Shown piece after piece: positions 35,305 to 44,844 of a stretch of 64,000 nucleotides of DNA. Location: the NCBI RefSeq assembly GCF_023278085.1, contig NZ_CP066265.1, positions 5,359,501-5,423,500 of the forward strand. The letters run 5' to 3'. This stretch comes from Pseudomonas syringae (lineage in GTDB: Bacteria; Pseudomonadota; Gammaproteobacteria; Pseudomonadales; Pseudomonadaceae). Under the pieces are notes generated by a model. That model was given only the letters and a program-made list of their open reading frames with translations, searched no databases and was not told the origin of the DNA. The position numbers were made by a program, and so were the translations under genes. Numbering within the stretch: position 1 is the first letter of the stretch; each line of letters opens with the position of its first letter.

Positions 35305-35790
35305 TCAGGGAACAGATGACAGCGGCACGTTATTGTTGGCGTATACTTCGCGTAAGCTCACTGAGGTTTTGATTTGTTTAATACACTTCAACGACCTCAA
35401 GGTCAGTTCGATGAACCGTGAGTACGCTTCCATGCTGTAACAGACGATATGAATCATGAAATCAAAATCGCCTGTCACATTGTAAAGTGCGACCACTTCA
35501 GGTGAAGAGGTCAGCTTCTGCTCCAGATCACGCGTAGATTCCGGCGTATGTGAATCAACGGAAAGTTGAATAAACGCTGTAATATCGAAACCCAGTACAT
35601 GCTTGTCCAACACCGCCTGGTAATGCTTGATGTAGCCCTCTTCCTCAAGTCTTTTCAAGCGACGCCAGCAAGGAGTTTCACTTAACGACAGTTTTTCACT
35701 GAGTTTGGCGAGTGTGGTTCTGCCGTCCGACTGCATAATGGAAAGAATCTGCAGATCCACCGAATCAAGCGAACTAGATTTCCTTTTCAT
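35305..35790 (-). CDS. Lrp/AsnC-family transcriptional regulator
   Basis: A protein of 161 residues, start ATG 35790 with AAGGGATAAG upstream. It has an N-terminal helix-turn-helix (LDSVDLQILSIMQSDGRTTL, AKLSEKLSLSETPCWRRLKR) and a C-terminal RAM/AsnC ligand domain (about 65-150) with NVTGDFDFMIHIVC. Lrp-type proteins sense amino acids. Lying at the end of a peptide and amino-acid-type biosynthetic operon and facing it, it may regulate that operon in response to the product or a precursor, though it could equally belong to unrelated metabolism. Confidence 0.92.
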   Translation of the reverse strand: MKRKSSSLDSVDLQILSIMQSDGRTTLAKLSEKLSLSETPCWRRLKRLEEEGYIKHYQAVLDKHVLGFDITAFIQLSVDSHTPESTRDLEQKLTSSPEVVALYNVTGDFDFMIHIVCYSMEAYSRFIELTLRSLKCIKQIKTSVSLREVYANNNVPLSSVP

Positions 35791-36165
35791 GCTTATCCCT
35801 TGGCTAATTTTCTCGATCAGGACACTGGGTTATCGGCAGACCACAAACTTCAGTTTTTATAATAATCGACTGATTGAAATGCATGAATATCAATCGGTTC
35901 GTTACCCTTTATAAAGGCTTTGTCTCACGCCGATGCGAGCGCCGGCCGAGTGCAGCGATTAAGCAGCGAATCCCTATTCTTGTCAATAAACGCCCACCGG
36001 CGTCGATGTACCAGCACGCTCAAGCGTGCGGCACCCGCGATGTACTCAAGAGATTGTCGTATCGGTATCAAGAAGCGACGATGAACGCACGATGAGCATC
36101 CGCGCTTGAACGTGCCGTGCCCATGCACTGTGCATGGGCAAAACAGTCAGGTAGATATGGGCTGA
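35791..36165. other. Intergenic region between the Lrp-type gene and a chemoreceptor gene
   Basis: The first 110 bases are A/T-rich and probably hold the Lrp-type promoter. The second half contains a perfect palindrome GCCCATGCACTGTGCATGGG at 36119-36139, preceded on the minus strand by TTTT rather than followed by it, so it is not a normal terminator for the chemoreceptor gene. No gene was found. Confidence 0.5.
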
Positions 36166-38088
36166 TCAAACCCGGAAGTGGCTGACCATCATCTGCAGCT
36201 GTCCGCCCAGGCGTGCTAGTTCGACGCTGGAGGCGGCGGTTTCTTCGCTGGCTTCGGCGGTCTGTTCTGACACGTCGCGCACGTTGACGATGCTGCGGCT
36301 GATTTCGTCGGCGACAGAGCTTTGTTGCTCGGCGGCGGCCGCGATCTGCTGGTTCATGGCCTGAATGCTCGACACGGTGCGCGTGATGTTTTCCAGCGAT
36401 GTACCAGCCTTGCGGGTCAGTTCGACACTGCTGTCGGTCAGCGCACGGCTGCCCAGCATGATGCCGGACACCTGACGAGTACCGTTCTGCAACGCAGCGA
36501 CCAGGCCTTCGATCTCTTCGGTGGATTGCTGAGTGCGCTGCGCCAGGCCGCGCACTTCATCGGCGACCACTGCAAAACCACGCCCTGCCTCACCGGCACG
36601 CGCCGCTTCAATGGCCGCGTTGAGTGCCAACAGATTGGTCTGCTCGGCCACCGCCTTGATCACGTCCATGACCTTGCCGATCTTGTCGCTTTCCTGCTCC
36701 AGCACATTCATCGCGTCGGACGAACGCGCCACTTCAGTGGCCAGCCGTTCGATCTGCTGGATGGCCTCGCCCACCACCTTGTCACCTTCGCGAGCCTGCG
36801 TGTCCGCATCGGATGCCGCAACGGAAGCCTGCTCGGCATTGCGTGCGACTTCGTGAACGGTGGCCGACATTTCCTGCATGGCCGTGGCCACCTGATCAGT
36901 CTCGACCTTCTGGCTGTTGACGCCAGCGCTGGTCTGCTCGGTCACTGCGGACAGTTCTTCGGCCGCGCTGGCAATCTGCGTAACACCGTCGCGAATCCCG
37001 GAAATCAGCTCGCGTAAGGTAGTGCCCATATTCTGGATGCCTTGCTGCAATAAACCCAGTTCGTCGCGTCGGGTAATGGCCGCCGTATGGGTCAGATCGC
37101 CGGAAGCGATGCGCTCGACGATCGCCAGCGTGTCACGCAACGGGCGAGTGATCTGACGGGTGATAAGCACCGCAGCAAGAATGCCGAGCAGCATGACCAA
37201 CACCACACAACCGATCTGCAGGTTACGGGCCTTGTCGGTGTCAGCCTTGGCCAGCTGCATCTGCAGCCCGTAAAGCTGTTCGCCAAGCTTGACGATGGTC
37301 GCACCCTGAGTGGTCAGGTCCTTGCGAACATCACCCGCCGTCTGCGCGGTGGCCTTGAACGCGTTAAGGGAAGCACGGTAGTTGCGAAGTGCAGTCTCGA
37401 ACTGCGCAACCTGCGCGCCATTGCTGGCAGCAAAAGCCGATTTGAGTTTGTCCAGATGGCTGATAGTGGTGTCCAGTTGCTGGAAAGCAGCTTTCTCGCT
37501 CTTCTCATCAGGTTTGGCGGTATAGCCTCGCACTTCGCTGCCCGTCAGCAGCACGTCCTGTCTGGCGGAATTGACCTGTTGTGCCAGATCGAAACGGGTC
37601 GGGTCGGACGGGTCCATGCGCATGACGGACTCATTGAGCGCTTCAACCCCCTGAGCCGCAGCGGCAGCATTGGAAGTGATCTCGGTGCGCACCTTGGTAC
37701 TGTCCCGGTAAACCGCACGCATGCTGTTCAGCGACGCCTCGTAGTCACGAGTCACATCAGCAAGATCACTCATCGGTTTCAGGTTGACCGGGTTGGTGAA
37801 GCGACCCCGCAGTGAATCCTGATGCGCCTTGAACACGTCCAGTTTGCTTTGCATGTTCTGCGCGGCGGTTTCATCGCCATCGGTGAGCATGTATTGCAGG
37901 CGCGCAACGCGCAGGTTGGTCAGGTTGCTGCTGAGTTGAGCGATGTCGCCGATTCTGTCGGTGCGACTGATCAGCTTGTCGAGGCTGGTCCAGCCGACCA
38001 GTGCAAGAATTGCCGTAAAAAAAAGAACGGTCCCAAAGCCCAGTGCCAACTTCATGTTGACGCTGATATTCGCAAAGCTGCTGTTCAT
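36166..38088 (-). CDS. Methyl-accepting chemotaxis protein with helical bimodular sensor
   Basis: A protein of 640 residues, start ATG 38088 with AGGAG upstream. A membrane helix at 11-32 and a periplasmic region to about 285 made of long helices ([20 protein letters not shown], and a second similar half) fit the HBM sensor type that binds organic acids. A second helix (about 285-305) leads to HAMP, then the signalling domain with the conserved hairpin tip [20 protein letters not shown] and [12 protein letters not shown]. No CheR-binding pentapeptide is seen at the C-terminus. It sits with a second chemoreceptor gene downstream, on the same strand but separately terminated. Confidence 0.93.
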   Translation of the reverse strand: MNSSFANISVNMKLALGFGTVLFFTAILALVGWTSLDKLISRTDRIGDIAQLSSNLTNLRVARLQYMLTDGDETAAQNMQSKLDVFKAHQDSLRGRFTNPVNLKPMSDLADVTRDYEASLNSMRAVYRDSTKVRTEITSNAAAAAQGVEALNESVMRMDPSDPTRFDLAQQVNSARQDVLLTGSEVRGYTAKPDEKSEKAAFQQLDTTISHLDKLKSAFAASNGAQVAQFETALRNYRASLNAFKATAQTAGDVRKDLTTQGATIVKLGEQLYGLQMQLAKADTDKARNLQIGCVVLVMLLGILAAVLITRQITRPLRDTLAIVERIASGDLTHTAAITRRDELGLLQQGIQNMGTTLRELISGIRDGVTQIASAAEELSAVTEQTSAGVNSQKVETDQVATAMQEMSATVHEVARNAEQASVAASDADTQAREGDKVVGEAIQQIERLATEVARSSDAMNVLEQESDKIGKVMDVIKAVAEQTNLLALNAAIEAARAGEAGRGFAVVADEVRGLAQRTQQSTEEIEGLVAALQNGTRQVSGIMLGSRALTDSSVELTRKAGTSLENITRTVSSIQAMNQQIAAAAEQQSSVADEISRSIVNVRDVSEQTAEASEETAASSVELARLGGQLQMMVSHFRV

Positions 38089-38233
38089 GACATCTCCTGA
38101 TTATGCTTTTTTAATGCGCACTGACAAAGCTGAGGATTTGTTTTTATGAACAGCAGACCCGCGCGCTAGAGCTATCGGCCGCACAAGCGCAAAACTTGAT
38201 AAAAAAACGTGAGTGTTCAGGCACCGATTCTCA

Positions 38234-38264
38234 AGAAAAAAACGGGGGCTGCTCGCCCCCGTTC
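38234..38264 (-). terminator. Rho-independent terminator of the second chemoreceptor gene
   Basis: On the minus strand GAACGGGGGC-GAGCA-GCCCCCGTT is followed by seven T, starting a few bases after the chemoreceptor stop at 38268. Confidence 0.9.
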
Positions 38265-38267
38265 TGA

Positions 38268-40298
38268 TCAGCCAACCAGCTTGAAACGGGCGACGACATT
38301 GCGCATGTCGTTCGCAACCCGTGCCAGTTCGTCGGCGGTCACTGCGTTGTTGTCGATACCCAGCATCAAGGTCCCGGAGCTGTTGCGGATCTCCATGACG
38401 TTACGGTTGATGTCTTCGGAAACCGCGTGCTGCTGTACCGCAGCGCTGGCGATCTGGGTGTTCATTTCGACGATGCGCTCGACACCTTCGCTGATGGTCG
38501 ACAGGCTGCCTGACGCTTCGCTGGCCGCACTGATGCACGCTTGAGCCTTGTGCTGCCCGGCCTGCATCTGCTGCACGGCCGCGTCGGTGGCGCTTTGCAG
38601 TTGTTGAATGATGCTGCGGATCTCTTCGGTAGACGCCTGAGTACGCGATGCCAGCGTGCGGACTTCATCAGCCACGACCGCAAAACCACGACCCTGCTCA
38701 CCGGCACGTGCCGCCTCGATAGCCGCGTTGAGCGCCAGCAGATTGGTCTGATCGGCAATGGTGCTGATCACCTGAATGACGCCGCCAATCGACTGGCTGT
38801 GCAAGGCCAGCGCCTGAACCTTCTGAGCACTGACTTCCACTTCATCGGCCAGCGCCTGAATGGTTGTGTGAGCCTGATGCATGATGCGCAGTCCGTTCCG
38901 CGAAGCGGTATTGGCCTCGTCAGCAGCCGATGCGGCGCCTTCAGTGTTCTGCGCCACGTCGGCGACGCTTGCGGTCATCTCGTTGATGGCCGTGGCCACC
39001 TGTTCGGTCTCGGCCTGCTGTGCGTTCATCGATTGCTTGGCCAGACCAATGGAAGTGCCCAGTCGCGCCGCCACGTCAGACAGCTCATACGAGGTGCGAT
39101 CCATGTGCGAGATGGAACTGGAGAACGCTTCTGCCATCAGGTTCAGACCGTTACCGATATCGGCCACTTCGTCCTTGCTGACCACCTGCACTCGCGCACT
39201 CAGATCACCGTCGGCCAGACGACGGGTGACACCCAACAGGCCGTCGATGGCCATCCGCAAGGCGCGATAGATGCTGCTGAACGCATAGAGCAACAGCAGA
39301 CCGACGATCACGCACATAGCGATCATCATCTGGCGCAGCTCGAGCAACGAGGTGTAGCGGGAATTCAATTGGTCCTGCAGTGAAACCTCGATTTCGTCTT
39401 GTGCCTTATAAAGGGCAGTGACCACCACGTTACCCTGAGCACCGAGCGCCTGACCCCTTTGCGCGGAGAAGTCCGGGCCTTTTACATAGGCTTGCAGCTC
39501 GTTACGGAAGTTGTCCATGGCTGCGGTAGCGGTGGAGATCGGATCATTGATGCGGGTGGCCAGTTCCGGAGAACGTCGTTTGAGCAAACGAACGCTTTGC
39601 TCAAGCTCGCCACGGAACAGCAACTCGAGCTTTAACAGGCTGTCGAGCGAACTGCGCATCGAGACGCTCAGGCCCTGCCCTGTGCTCATGCCCGCTGTAA
39701 TGCCACGGACCTGACCGGCCACGTTGATTTCCCTGGGCATGCGAATGGTGCTCAGGTCGATCAGGAACAGCGTCGCAGGATCATCGTCCAGCACCAGGCC
39801 AGAGGTGGCCGATACGTAATAGATAAAGTTGAGCGTCTGCGCCAGTTGCTCGTTCCACTGGGCAAAGAAATCATCCGGCGAAAGGCCCGGTTTGACGCTT
39901 TCCATCAGGGAACGCGCACTTTCACGAAGGCGCTGCACGCGATTCTCTGTTTCCAGCTCAGGGCCCTTGCGAGCATCCATATCGGAAAGATTATTGAAGG
40001 CCGTTTCAAGCTGGTTACGGTTATTGGCGAGGTCTTGAGCAGCAGAGGCATCACCCGACAACAGACGGTTGGTGTGCGCGCGCTGGAGCATGGAAAGCCG
40101 CAGGATAGGCGTGACGGTCAGCAGGTATTCGCGCCCGACACGCTCTTGCTCGACGCTATCGATTCTGGAATTCAGGTTGCTGAACACCCTCGCACCGAGA
40201 ATGACCAGCGGGATAACGATAATAATGGCTAAAACGGCAAATTTGGCAGGGAAACGCAGGCGGTTGGTAAGGCTGATACCAGGCGAAAGAATATTCAT
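38268..40298 (-). CDS. Methyl-accepting chemotaxis protein, large sensor domain
   Basis: A protein of 676 residues with a membrane helix at about 20-40, a long periplasmic helical sensor (about 45-330) of no type I can name, a second membrane helix (about 340-360, [20 protein letters not shown]), HAMP, and the signalling domain with EQ-type methylation segments and [20 protein letters not shown]. The start at 40298 is the only good ATG, with a weak ribosome site (GAGAAAAAC). The ligand is unknown. It is followed by its own strong terminator. Confidence 0.92.
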   Translation of the reverse strand: MNILSPGISLTNRLRFPAKFAVLAIIIVIPLVILGARVFSNLNSRIDSVEQERVGREYLLTVTPILRLSMLQRAHTNRLLSGDASAAQDLANNRNQLETAFNNLSDMDARKGPELETENRVQRLRESARSLMESVKPGLSPDDFFAQWNEQLAQTLNFIYYVSATSGLVLDDDPATLFLIDLSTIRMPREINVAGQVRGITAGMSTGQGLSVSMRSSLDSLLKLELLFRGELEQSVRLLKRRSPELATRINDPISTATAAMDNFRNELQAYVKGPDFSAQRGQALGAQGNVVVTALYKAQDEIEVSLQDQLNSRYTSLLELRQMMIAMCVIVGLLLLYAFSSIYRALRMAIDGLLGVTRRLADGDLSARVQVVSKDEVADIGNGLNLMAEAFSSSISHMDRTSYELSDVAARLGTSIGLAKQSMNAQQAETEQVATAINEMTASVADVAQNTEGAASAADEANTASRNGLRIMHQAHTTIQALADEVEVSAQKVQALALHSQSIGGVIQVISTIADQTNLLALNAAIEAARAGEQGRGFAVVADEVRTLASRTQASTEEIRSIIQQLQSATDAAVQQMQAGQHKAQACISAASEASGSLSTISEGVERIVEMNTQIASAAVQQHAVSEDINRNVMEIRNSSGTLMLGIDNNAVTADELARVANDMRNVVARFKLVG

Positions 40299-40717
40299 GT
40301 TTTTCTCGATTTAATTAAGGTGCCCGATCCAGTTGAAAAAACTCCTTTCTTTGCATCACGGCAGGCGCAGGTCAGTTTGTCGGTCTCAAACAGATCACCC
40401 ATTCGAGTAGAGGCACTGTGACATCACTTCAGAGCCAGCCGTCATTGAGAAGTTCAATGACGACCATCAGCTGATACCGACCTATCGGCAAGGCCACGCA
40501 GAACGTGAGCATGAGAAAGATATGCAGCTGCGAACGAAGCGCAGCAAGCGCCAGAAATCATGCAGTAAGGGAAGATTCAAACGAGGGGTTCATTGATCGA
40601 GAAGAGAAAGTAAGGCTGAAAAACTGGCTGGAGAAATCCGCCATGGTCTATACCGTCGTGCGACAACCTGGCTGCACGACGGCGGGTATTTTTCTGCTTT
40701 GACGGATTTCTGGTCGT
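40299..40717. other. Intergenic region with a possible small RNA ending in a terminator
   Basis: No convincing gene lies in these 419 bases. Near the end, CCGTCGTGC (40653-40661) and GCACGACGG (40674-40682) form a perfect 9-bp stem followed by CGGGTATTTTTCTG. It is on the plus strand, where no annotated gene ends, so it may terminate an unannotated transcript starting somewhere after 40320. A weak reading frame (REEKVRLKNWLEKSAMVYTV) runs through it but lacks a good ribosome site. Confidence 0.4.
40653..40693 (+). terminator. Orphan rho-independent terminator
   Basis: Perfect 9-bp stem CCGTCGTGC/GCACGACGG, 12-base loop, then TATTTTTCTG. No plus-strand gene lies immediately upstream. Confidence 0.6.
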
Positions 40718-40942
40718 TCAGGCCCTCGCCCATTCCACATTCGACAGACCGAGCTTTTCCGCCTGAGGCTTGCTCAACTTGGGCACCGGATCTGAACGGT
40801 ATTTGGGAATAGCACCAAACCCTGCATCAACCGAAGCCCAATGCCAGGCTTCCTGATTGTCCATGGCGACTGCTCTTATGTAGAACGTCTTGTAACTGCC
40901 ATGCAGCAGGTAATCGATACGGTAGTGTTTTTCATCAGCCAT
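40718..40942 (-). CDS. Small DUF6555-like protein
   Basis: A protein of 74 residues from ATG 40942 (AGGAG upstream). It reads MADEKHYRIDYLLHGSYKTF, then YIRAVAMDNQEAWHWASVDA. Small cytosolic proteins of this kind, sometimes labelled DUF6555, occur singly in pseudomonads and have no known function. A lone gene with a 430-base A/T-rich region before the manganese catalase gene. Confidence 0.7.
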   Translation of the reverse strand: MADEKHYRIDYLLHGSYKTFYIRAVAMDNQEAWHWASVDAGFGAIPKYRSDPVPKLSKPQAEKLGLSNVEWARA

Positions 40943-41372
40943 GGTTGTTGCTCCTGCTTTGTCAACTCGCAAAACAGATCATGGCCGTTTCAAAAAATTC
41001 AAAAAATTATTACCGTCATTTAAACGATATCACACTGCCATCAGCCCTCACACTCAAATGAATAGCACCGAATACAGGCTTATTAATAGGCAATGTTAAT
41101 AACCAGGATTTGTTCACAACATTAATGGTTTAAGCATGGCCTCTCCGTGCGTCGCTTCTTGAAAGGCTTCAACTATAAGACCGCACTTTTCCTTGCCTGA
41201 CTTCGAGATAAGCAAACTCTATTGAACCTTCATTTTTACGCCGCTCATCCTATAAAAATAAAGTTTCGAGCAACGTCTACAGGCGTCCCATCTCATACCC
41301 AGTGACTGCGTTGAATCAAGCCCATTCGTATGGGTTAACGCTCCCCAAAGAGACAAAGCCTGAGGAAACGAC
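40943..41372. promoter_or_regulatory. A/T-rich promoter region for the Mn catalase group
   Basis: These 430 bases are visibly more A/T-rich than the neighbouring genes and carry no gene. The plus-strand group (Mn catalase, small protein, YciF-type protein) is likely driven from here; a stress promoter (RpoS type) would fit the gene content, but I cannot fix a -10 box with confidence. Confidence 0.4.
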
Positions 41373-42254
41373 ATGTTCATTCATAACAAACGACTTCAAT
41401 ATACCGTACGTGTAGCTCGTCCAAATCCAGGACTCGCCAATTTGTTGCTGGAGCAATTCGGTGGTGCGCAAGGCGAACTGGCGGCCGCTGGACGTTACTT
41501 CACCCAAGGCCTGAGCGAAGATGATCCAGGCCGTAAAGATCTGCTGATGAGCATCGCCACCGAGGAACTCAGCCACCTCGAAATCGTGGGTTCGATTATC
41601 GTCATGCTCAACAAAGGTGCTAAAGGCCAACTGGCTGAAGGCATCGAAGAAGAAGGCGAGCTTTACCGCGCCATTAACGGCAACGGCAATGACTCGCACA
41701 TCACCAGCCTGCTGTACGGCGCCGGTGCGCCCTTGACCAACTCGGCCGGTGTGCCGTGGACCGCTGCCTACATCGACACCATCGGCGAACCGACTGCCGA
41801 CTTCCGCTCCAACATCGCTGCCGAAGCACGGGCCAAGATCGTGTACGAGCGGCTGATGAACGTGACCGATGATCCAGGCGTGAAAGAGGCGCTGGGCTTC
41901 CTGATGACGCGTGAGATCGCTCACCAGTTGTCGTTTGAAAAAGCCCTGCACGCCATCCAGCCCAACTTCCCGCAAGGCAAGCTGCCTGGCGATCCGGAGT
42001 TCACCAACAAGTTCTTCAACATGTCCGGCGAACCGAATGTACGGGGTCCGTGGAACCAGGGCGGCGAGTGGGAATTCGTCGAGTCACCACAGCCGGCAGT
42101 CGATGGCGGTGATGGTTCTGCGTCTGTGACCCTAGATGCCAACGATGCAGAGGTTCTGGAAATGATGAAAGAACGGACCATGTCCGATCCGACGTCCAAC
42201 CCTATTACCGGCGCGGATCTCGGGTCGGGATTTGTTCAGGGTAAAGACCTTTAA
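41373..42254 (+). CDS. Manganese catalase
   Basis: A protein of 293 residues of the non-heme dimanganese catalase family. The four-helix bundle ligands are visible: E35 (GGAQGELAAAG), E65 and H68 (ATEELSHLEIV), E151 (AAEARAKIVYE) and H184 (REIAHQLSF). It converts hydrogen peroxide to water and oxygen in the cytosol without heme. GAGGAAACGAC precedes the ATG. It heads a plus-strand stress group; similar catalase/YciF-type pairs in enterobacteria and pseudomonads belong to the stationary-phase response. Confidence 0.95.
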   Translation: MFIHNKRLQYTVRVARPNPGLANLLLEQFGGAQGELAAAGRYFTQGLSEDDPGRKDLLMSIATEELSHLEIVGSIIVMLNKGAKGQLAEGIEEEGELYRAINGNGNDSHITSLLYGAGAPLTNSAGVPWTAAYIDTIGEPTADFRSNIAAEARAKIVYERLMNVTDDPGVKEALGFLMTREIAHQLSFEKALHAIQPNFPQGKLPGDPEFTNKFFNMSGEPNVRGPWNQGGEWEFVESPQPAVDGGDGSASVTLDANDAEVLEMMKERTMSDPTSNPITGADLGSGFVQGKDL

Positions 42255-42263
42255 GGGATTGCC

Positions 42264-42296
42264 CTTCAAGAGGCTCTCCCACAAGAGCCTCTGAAG
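42264..42296 (+). terminator. Stem-loop after the Mn catalase gene
   Basis: CTTC-A-AGAGGCTCT and AGAGCCTCT-GAAG pair with a six-base loop ten bases after the catalase stop. Without a T run it may be a processing or stabilising stem within the operon. Confidence 0.55.
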
Positions 42297-42327
42297 AGCG
42301 CTGATGTCGCAATCAGGAGAAAGGATC

Positions 42328-42525
42328 ATGAAGCAACCACGCTCCAGCAAGCACTTCTCGCCTGATGGCGAGTTCGAGAAAGGACTGACAGATGCGGTAT
42401 TCGTGAACGGGCTTCGTGCGTTCGACGCACAGGCACGTCTGGCACGCAGAGGTTTTCAGGTGGCGATGGCTACCAAAGTCTTTGGTGTCGGAACGTTGCT
42501 GGATAACAACTTGCCCAGCCGCTGA
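42328..42525 (+). CDS. Small protein of unknown function
   Basis: A protein of 65 residues from ATG 42328 (GGAGAAAGG upstream). It starts MKQPRSSKHFSPDGEFEKG and ends DNNLPSR, is basic, and has no membrane segment. It lies between manganese catalase and the YciF-type protein with short gaps, suggesting one stress operon. I recognise no family. Confidence 0.65.
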   Translation: MKQPRSSKHFSPDGEFEKGLTDAVFVNGLRAFDAQARLARRGFQVAMATKVFGVGTLLDNNLPSR

Positions 42526-42631
42526 TTACTCGATCCTCAGTCATACGCTTCAGCCCTTTATACACCTGCAAGCGAGGCTGAATGTCAGCCTCGCCTGTGG
42601 ATAACTTCATGTGCAAAAAAGGATTATCTGC

Positions 42632-43129
42632 ATGGCTCGTACAACGATACAAGATCTGTTCATTCATGAACTGTCGGATGTTTATAGCGCCGAGAAGCAA
42701 ATTACCAAAGCATTGCCGAAGCTGGCGCGCGCCTCGACGAATCCCCTGCTCGCAGAAGCCTTCAAGGCTCACCTCGAAGAAACCCACGGCCAGATCGAAC
42801 GCATTGACCAGTTGGTGGAAGCCGAAGGGCTGAAGCTCAAGCGCATGAAGTGCGTGGCGATGGAAGGTCTTATCGAAGAAAGCAAAGAGTTGCTGGATGA
42901 GATCGAGAAAGGCGAAGTTCTGGACGCCGGTTTGATCGGCGCTTGCCAGAAGGTCGAACACTACGAGATTGCCAGTTACGGCACCTTGATCGCGATGGCT
43001 ACGCATCTGGGTATGAAAGAGGCGGTGAAATTGCTGAGCGCAACATTGGCCGAGGAAAAAGGCGCGGACGAGAAGCTGAGCGCCATCGCTGAACAGGGCG
43101 GAACTCAGGCTGCGACTTCAAGCAAATAG
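42632..43129 (+). CDS. YciF-type ferritin-like (DUF892) protein
   Basis: A protein of 165 residues from ATG 42632 (AAGGATTATC upstream). The DUF892 signature is clear: LFIHELSDVYSAEKQITKAL, FKAHLEETHGQIERIDQL, VEHYEIASYGTLIAMATHLG and LAEEKGADEKLS. It has paired E-x-x-H helices (EETHGQ, EHYEIA) as in ferritin-like diiron proteins. Members are stress-induced and structurally ferritin-like; catalytic function is unproven. Its position next to manganese catalase fits an oxidative-stress role. Confidence 0.9.
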   Translation: MARTTIQDLFIHELSDVYSAEKQITKALPKLARASTNPLLAEAFKAHLEETHGQIERIDQLVEAEGLKLKRMKCVAMEGLIEESKELLDEIEKGEVLDAGLIGACQKVEHYEIASYGTLIAMATHLGMKEAVKLLSATLAEEKGADEKLSAIAEQGGTQAATSSK

Positions 43130-43395
43130 ATTGAAGTCTTTGAATCACCGCCTGATGTGGCCTGATGAGTATGAGGTCACGCCAGGCGGCTTATCTGCAC
43201 CCGGTCACATTGCTGCCTTGCAGGATCGCCACCATAAGAAACGACCTTGTTTGGGCAATCGCCACCTATCGGCAACCGACAAAATTCGCTGAATTTTCCC
43301 CGGCCCGCAGCACTCCCTTCTCTACGCTTTATAGAAAACAGAACATCTCGAGTGACCGCATCTATCGTGATTTCAACTGCCGAGGTAAGATTTTC
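43130..43395. other. Intergenic region before the iron-containing redox gene
   Basis: 266 bases with no convincing gene and no clear terminator. The first 130 bases are of ordinary composition; the last 100 probably contain the promoter for the following pair. Confidence 0.4.
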
Positions 43396-44844
43396 ATGAC
43401 GTCTCTTCAAGTGATGACCGGCGCAGCCGTCGTCAAAACCGTCGTTGAAGAAGCCCGTTCAAAAACCATCTACCAATCATGGATGAATGATCAGGCTCCG
43501 GAACATCAACATGATGCGGTCACTTTTCTGAATCATTGCCTGGCTCGCGCCGAACGGGAAGCGTGCGATCTTCCGGCCCGGCCGGAAGCACTCGAGCAGT
43601 GGATGGAGCACAACGTCGGGGTCGTTGCCGACCAGTACGCGCATTACCTCAAAGAGCGTCGCATTGGCCGGCCGCGACGGTTTTTCAGGAGCAAGGCCCA
43701 GGCGATGTATTTCATCCAGCACGTTGCGCCAGTGAAGCTGGTTGACGGCGCCTGGTTATATGGACTGTTACCGCACTGGGCAGACTATCGATTCCATGGC
43801 CTGATTCGCACGTATCTGGAAGAACTGGGCGATGGCGAGCAGGCGCAGAATCATGTGTCGCTGTACCGCAAACTGCTGGCCGACCTCGACTGCGATACCA
43901 GCGCTCCGTTGCCGGATGAAGCGTATCTGCAAGCCGCCATTCAGCTGTCGCTGGGCCAGTTGACTGATCAATACCTTCCTGAAGTCATCGGCTACAACCT
44001 GGGCTATGAGCAACTGCCGCTGCACTTGCTCATTACCTCGTTTGAACTGAATGAATTGGAGATCGACCCCTATTACTTCACCCTTCACGTCACGATCGAT
44101 AACGCCAGCACCGGACATGCACGCAAGGCTGCCCAGAGCGTCCTCGAACTGATGCCCGTCGGTCAGGAGCGCGACGAGTTCTATCGGCGTGTCGCCAACG
44201 GCTATCGCTTGAACGAGCTGGGCATGGGCTCTGGCGACGTCATTCAGTCGTTCGATCTGGAGCAGGAAGTGGTGGCCATGCTTGAGCGCAAGCGGACCTT
44301 CGGCCAGCACATGCATTCCGACTACTGCCGTCTGGATGGCAAGACCGTCAACGAGTGGCTTGCGGAGCCGGATCAGATCCCGGAGTTTCTCGCTGTGCTG
44401 GAAAACAGAGGCTGGATCAAGCGTCACGAAGACCCTCTGCACAGTCGCTTCTGGAAGTTGTTCGAAGGCGCTGGCGCGCCGATGTTCGGTGTGTTCAATG
44501 GCTACGAAAAACAGCTCATGCACGACTGGATTGCGGGTGACTGGCTCGCCGATGGCAGCGCTCAGGCGACTGTGGGCAAACGCTTGCCCGAAGCGTTTCG
44601 TTCACGCTTTCGCAACGTGCAAGGCGTCCAGCCCTCTCCCGCCCTCGCGACGCCGACGCTGGAAGATGTCGACCCGGATGTTCGCGAACTGCACATGAAA
44701 CTTGAATCGGCGGCGGCGACTGAAAAAATGTCCACCCTGATCGCAAGCATGTCACCCGCGCGGCATGCGACGGCGGCCGGACTGCACGCCACTCGCCTGT
44801 TCGTCAGCAGCATGGCCGAACGACTGACCGGAGCACACGCATGA
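43396..44844 (+). CDS. Iron-containing redox (heme-oxygenase-like) family protein
   Basis: A protein of 482 residues, start at ATG 43396 with GAGGTAAG upstream. The central region (about 110-300) has three ligand helices typical of the HDO family: YLEELGDGEQAQNHVSLY, GYEQLPLHLLITSFELNELE, and FTLHVTIDNASTGHARKAAQ. Extra N- and C-terminal helical domains make it longer than simple HDO proteins (about 230 residues). It is co-translated with a methyltransferase (ATGA overlap). This is the fourth HDO-type protein in the window but is not closely like the cluster enzymes. No RRE-like N-terminus is seen. The function is unknown. Confidence 0.8.
   Translation: MTSLQVMTGAAVVKTVVEEARSKTIYQSWMNDQAPEHQHDAVTFLNHCLARAEREACDLPARPEALEQWMEHNVGVVADQYAHYLKERRIGRPRRFFRSKAQAMYFIQHVAPVKLVDGAWLYGLLPHWADYRFHGLIRTYLEELGDGEQAQNHVSLYRKLLADLDCDTSAPLPDEAYLQAAIQLSLGQLTDQYLPEVIGYNLGYEQLPLHLLITSFELNELEIDPYYFTLHVTIDNASTGHARKAAQSVLELMPVGQERDEFYRRVANGYRLNELGMGSGDVIQSFDLEQEVVAMLERKRTFGQHMHSDYCRLDGKTVNEWLAEPDQIPEFLAVLENRGWIKRHEDPLHSRFWKLFEGAGAPMFGVFNGYEKQLMHDWIAGDWLADGSAQATVGKRLPEAFRSRFRNVQGVQPSPALATPTLEDVDPDVRELHMKLESAAATEKMSTLIASMSPARHATAAGLHATRLFVSSMAERLTGAHA

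Noticed and set aside
36119..36139. Terminator for the chemoreceptor gene at 36166-38088
   Set aside because: The palindrome is perfect, but the T run is on the wrong side for minus-strand transcription.
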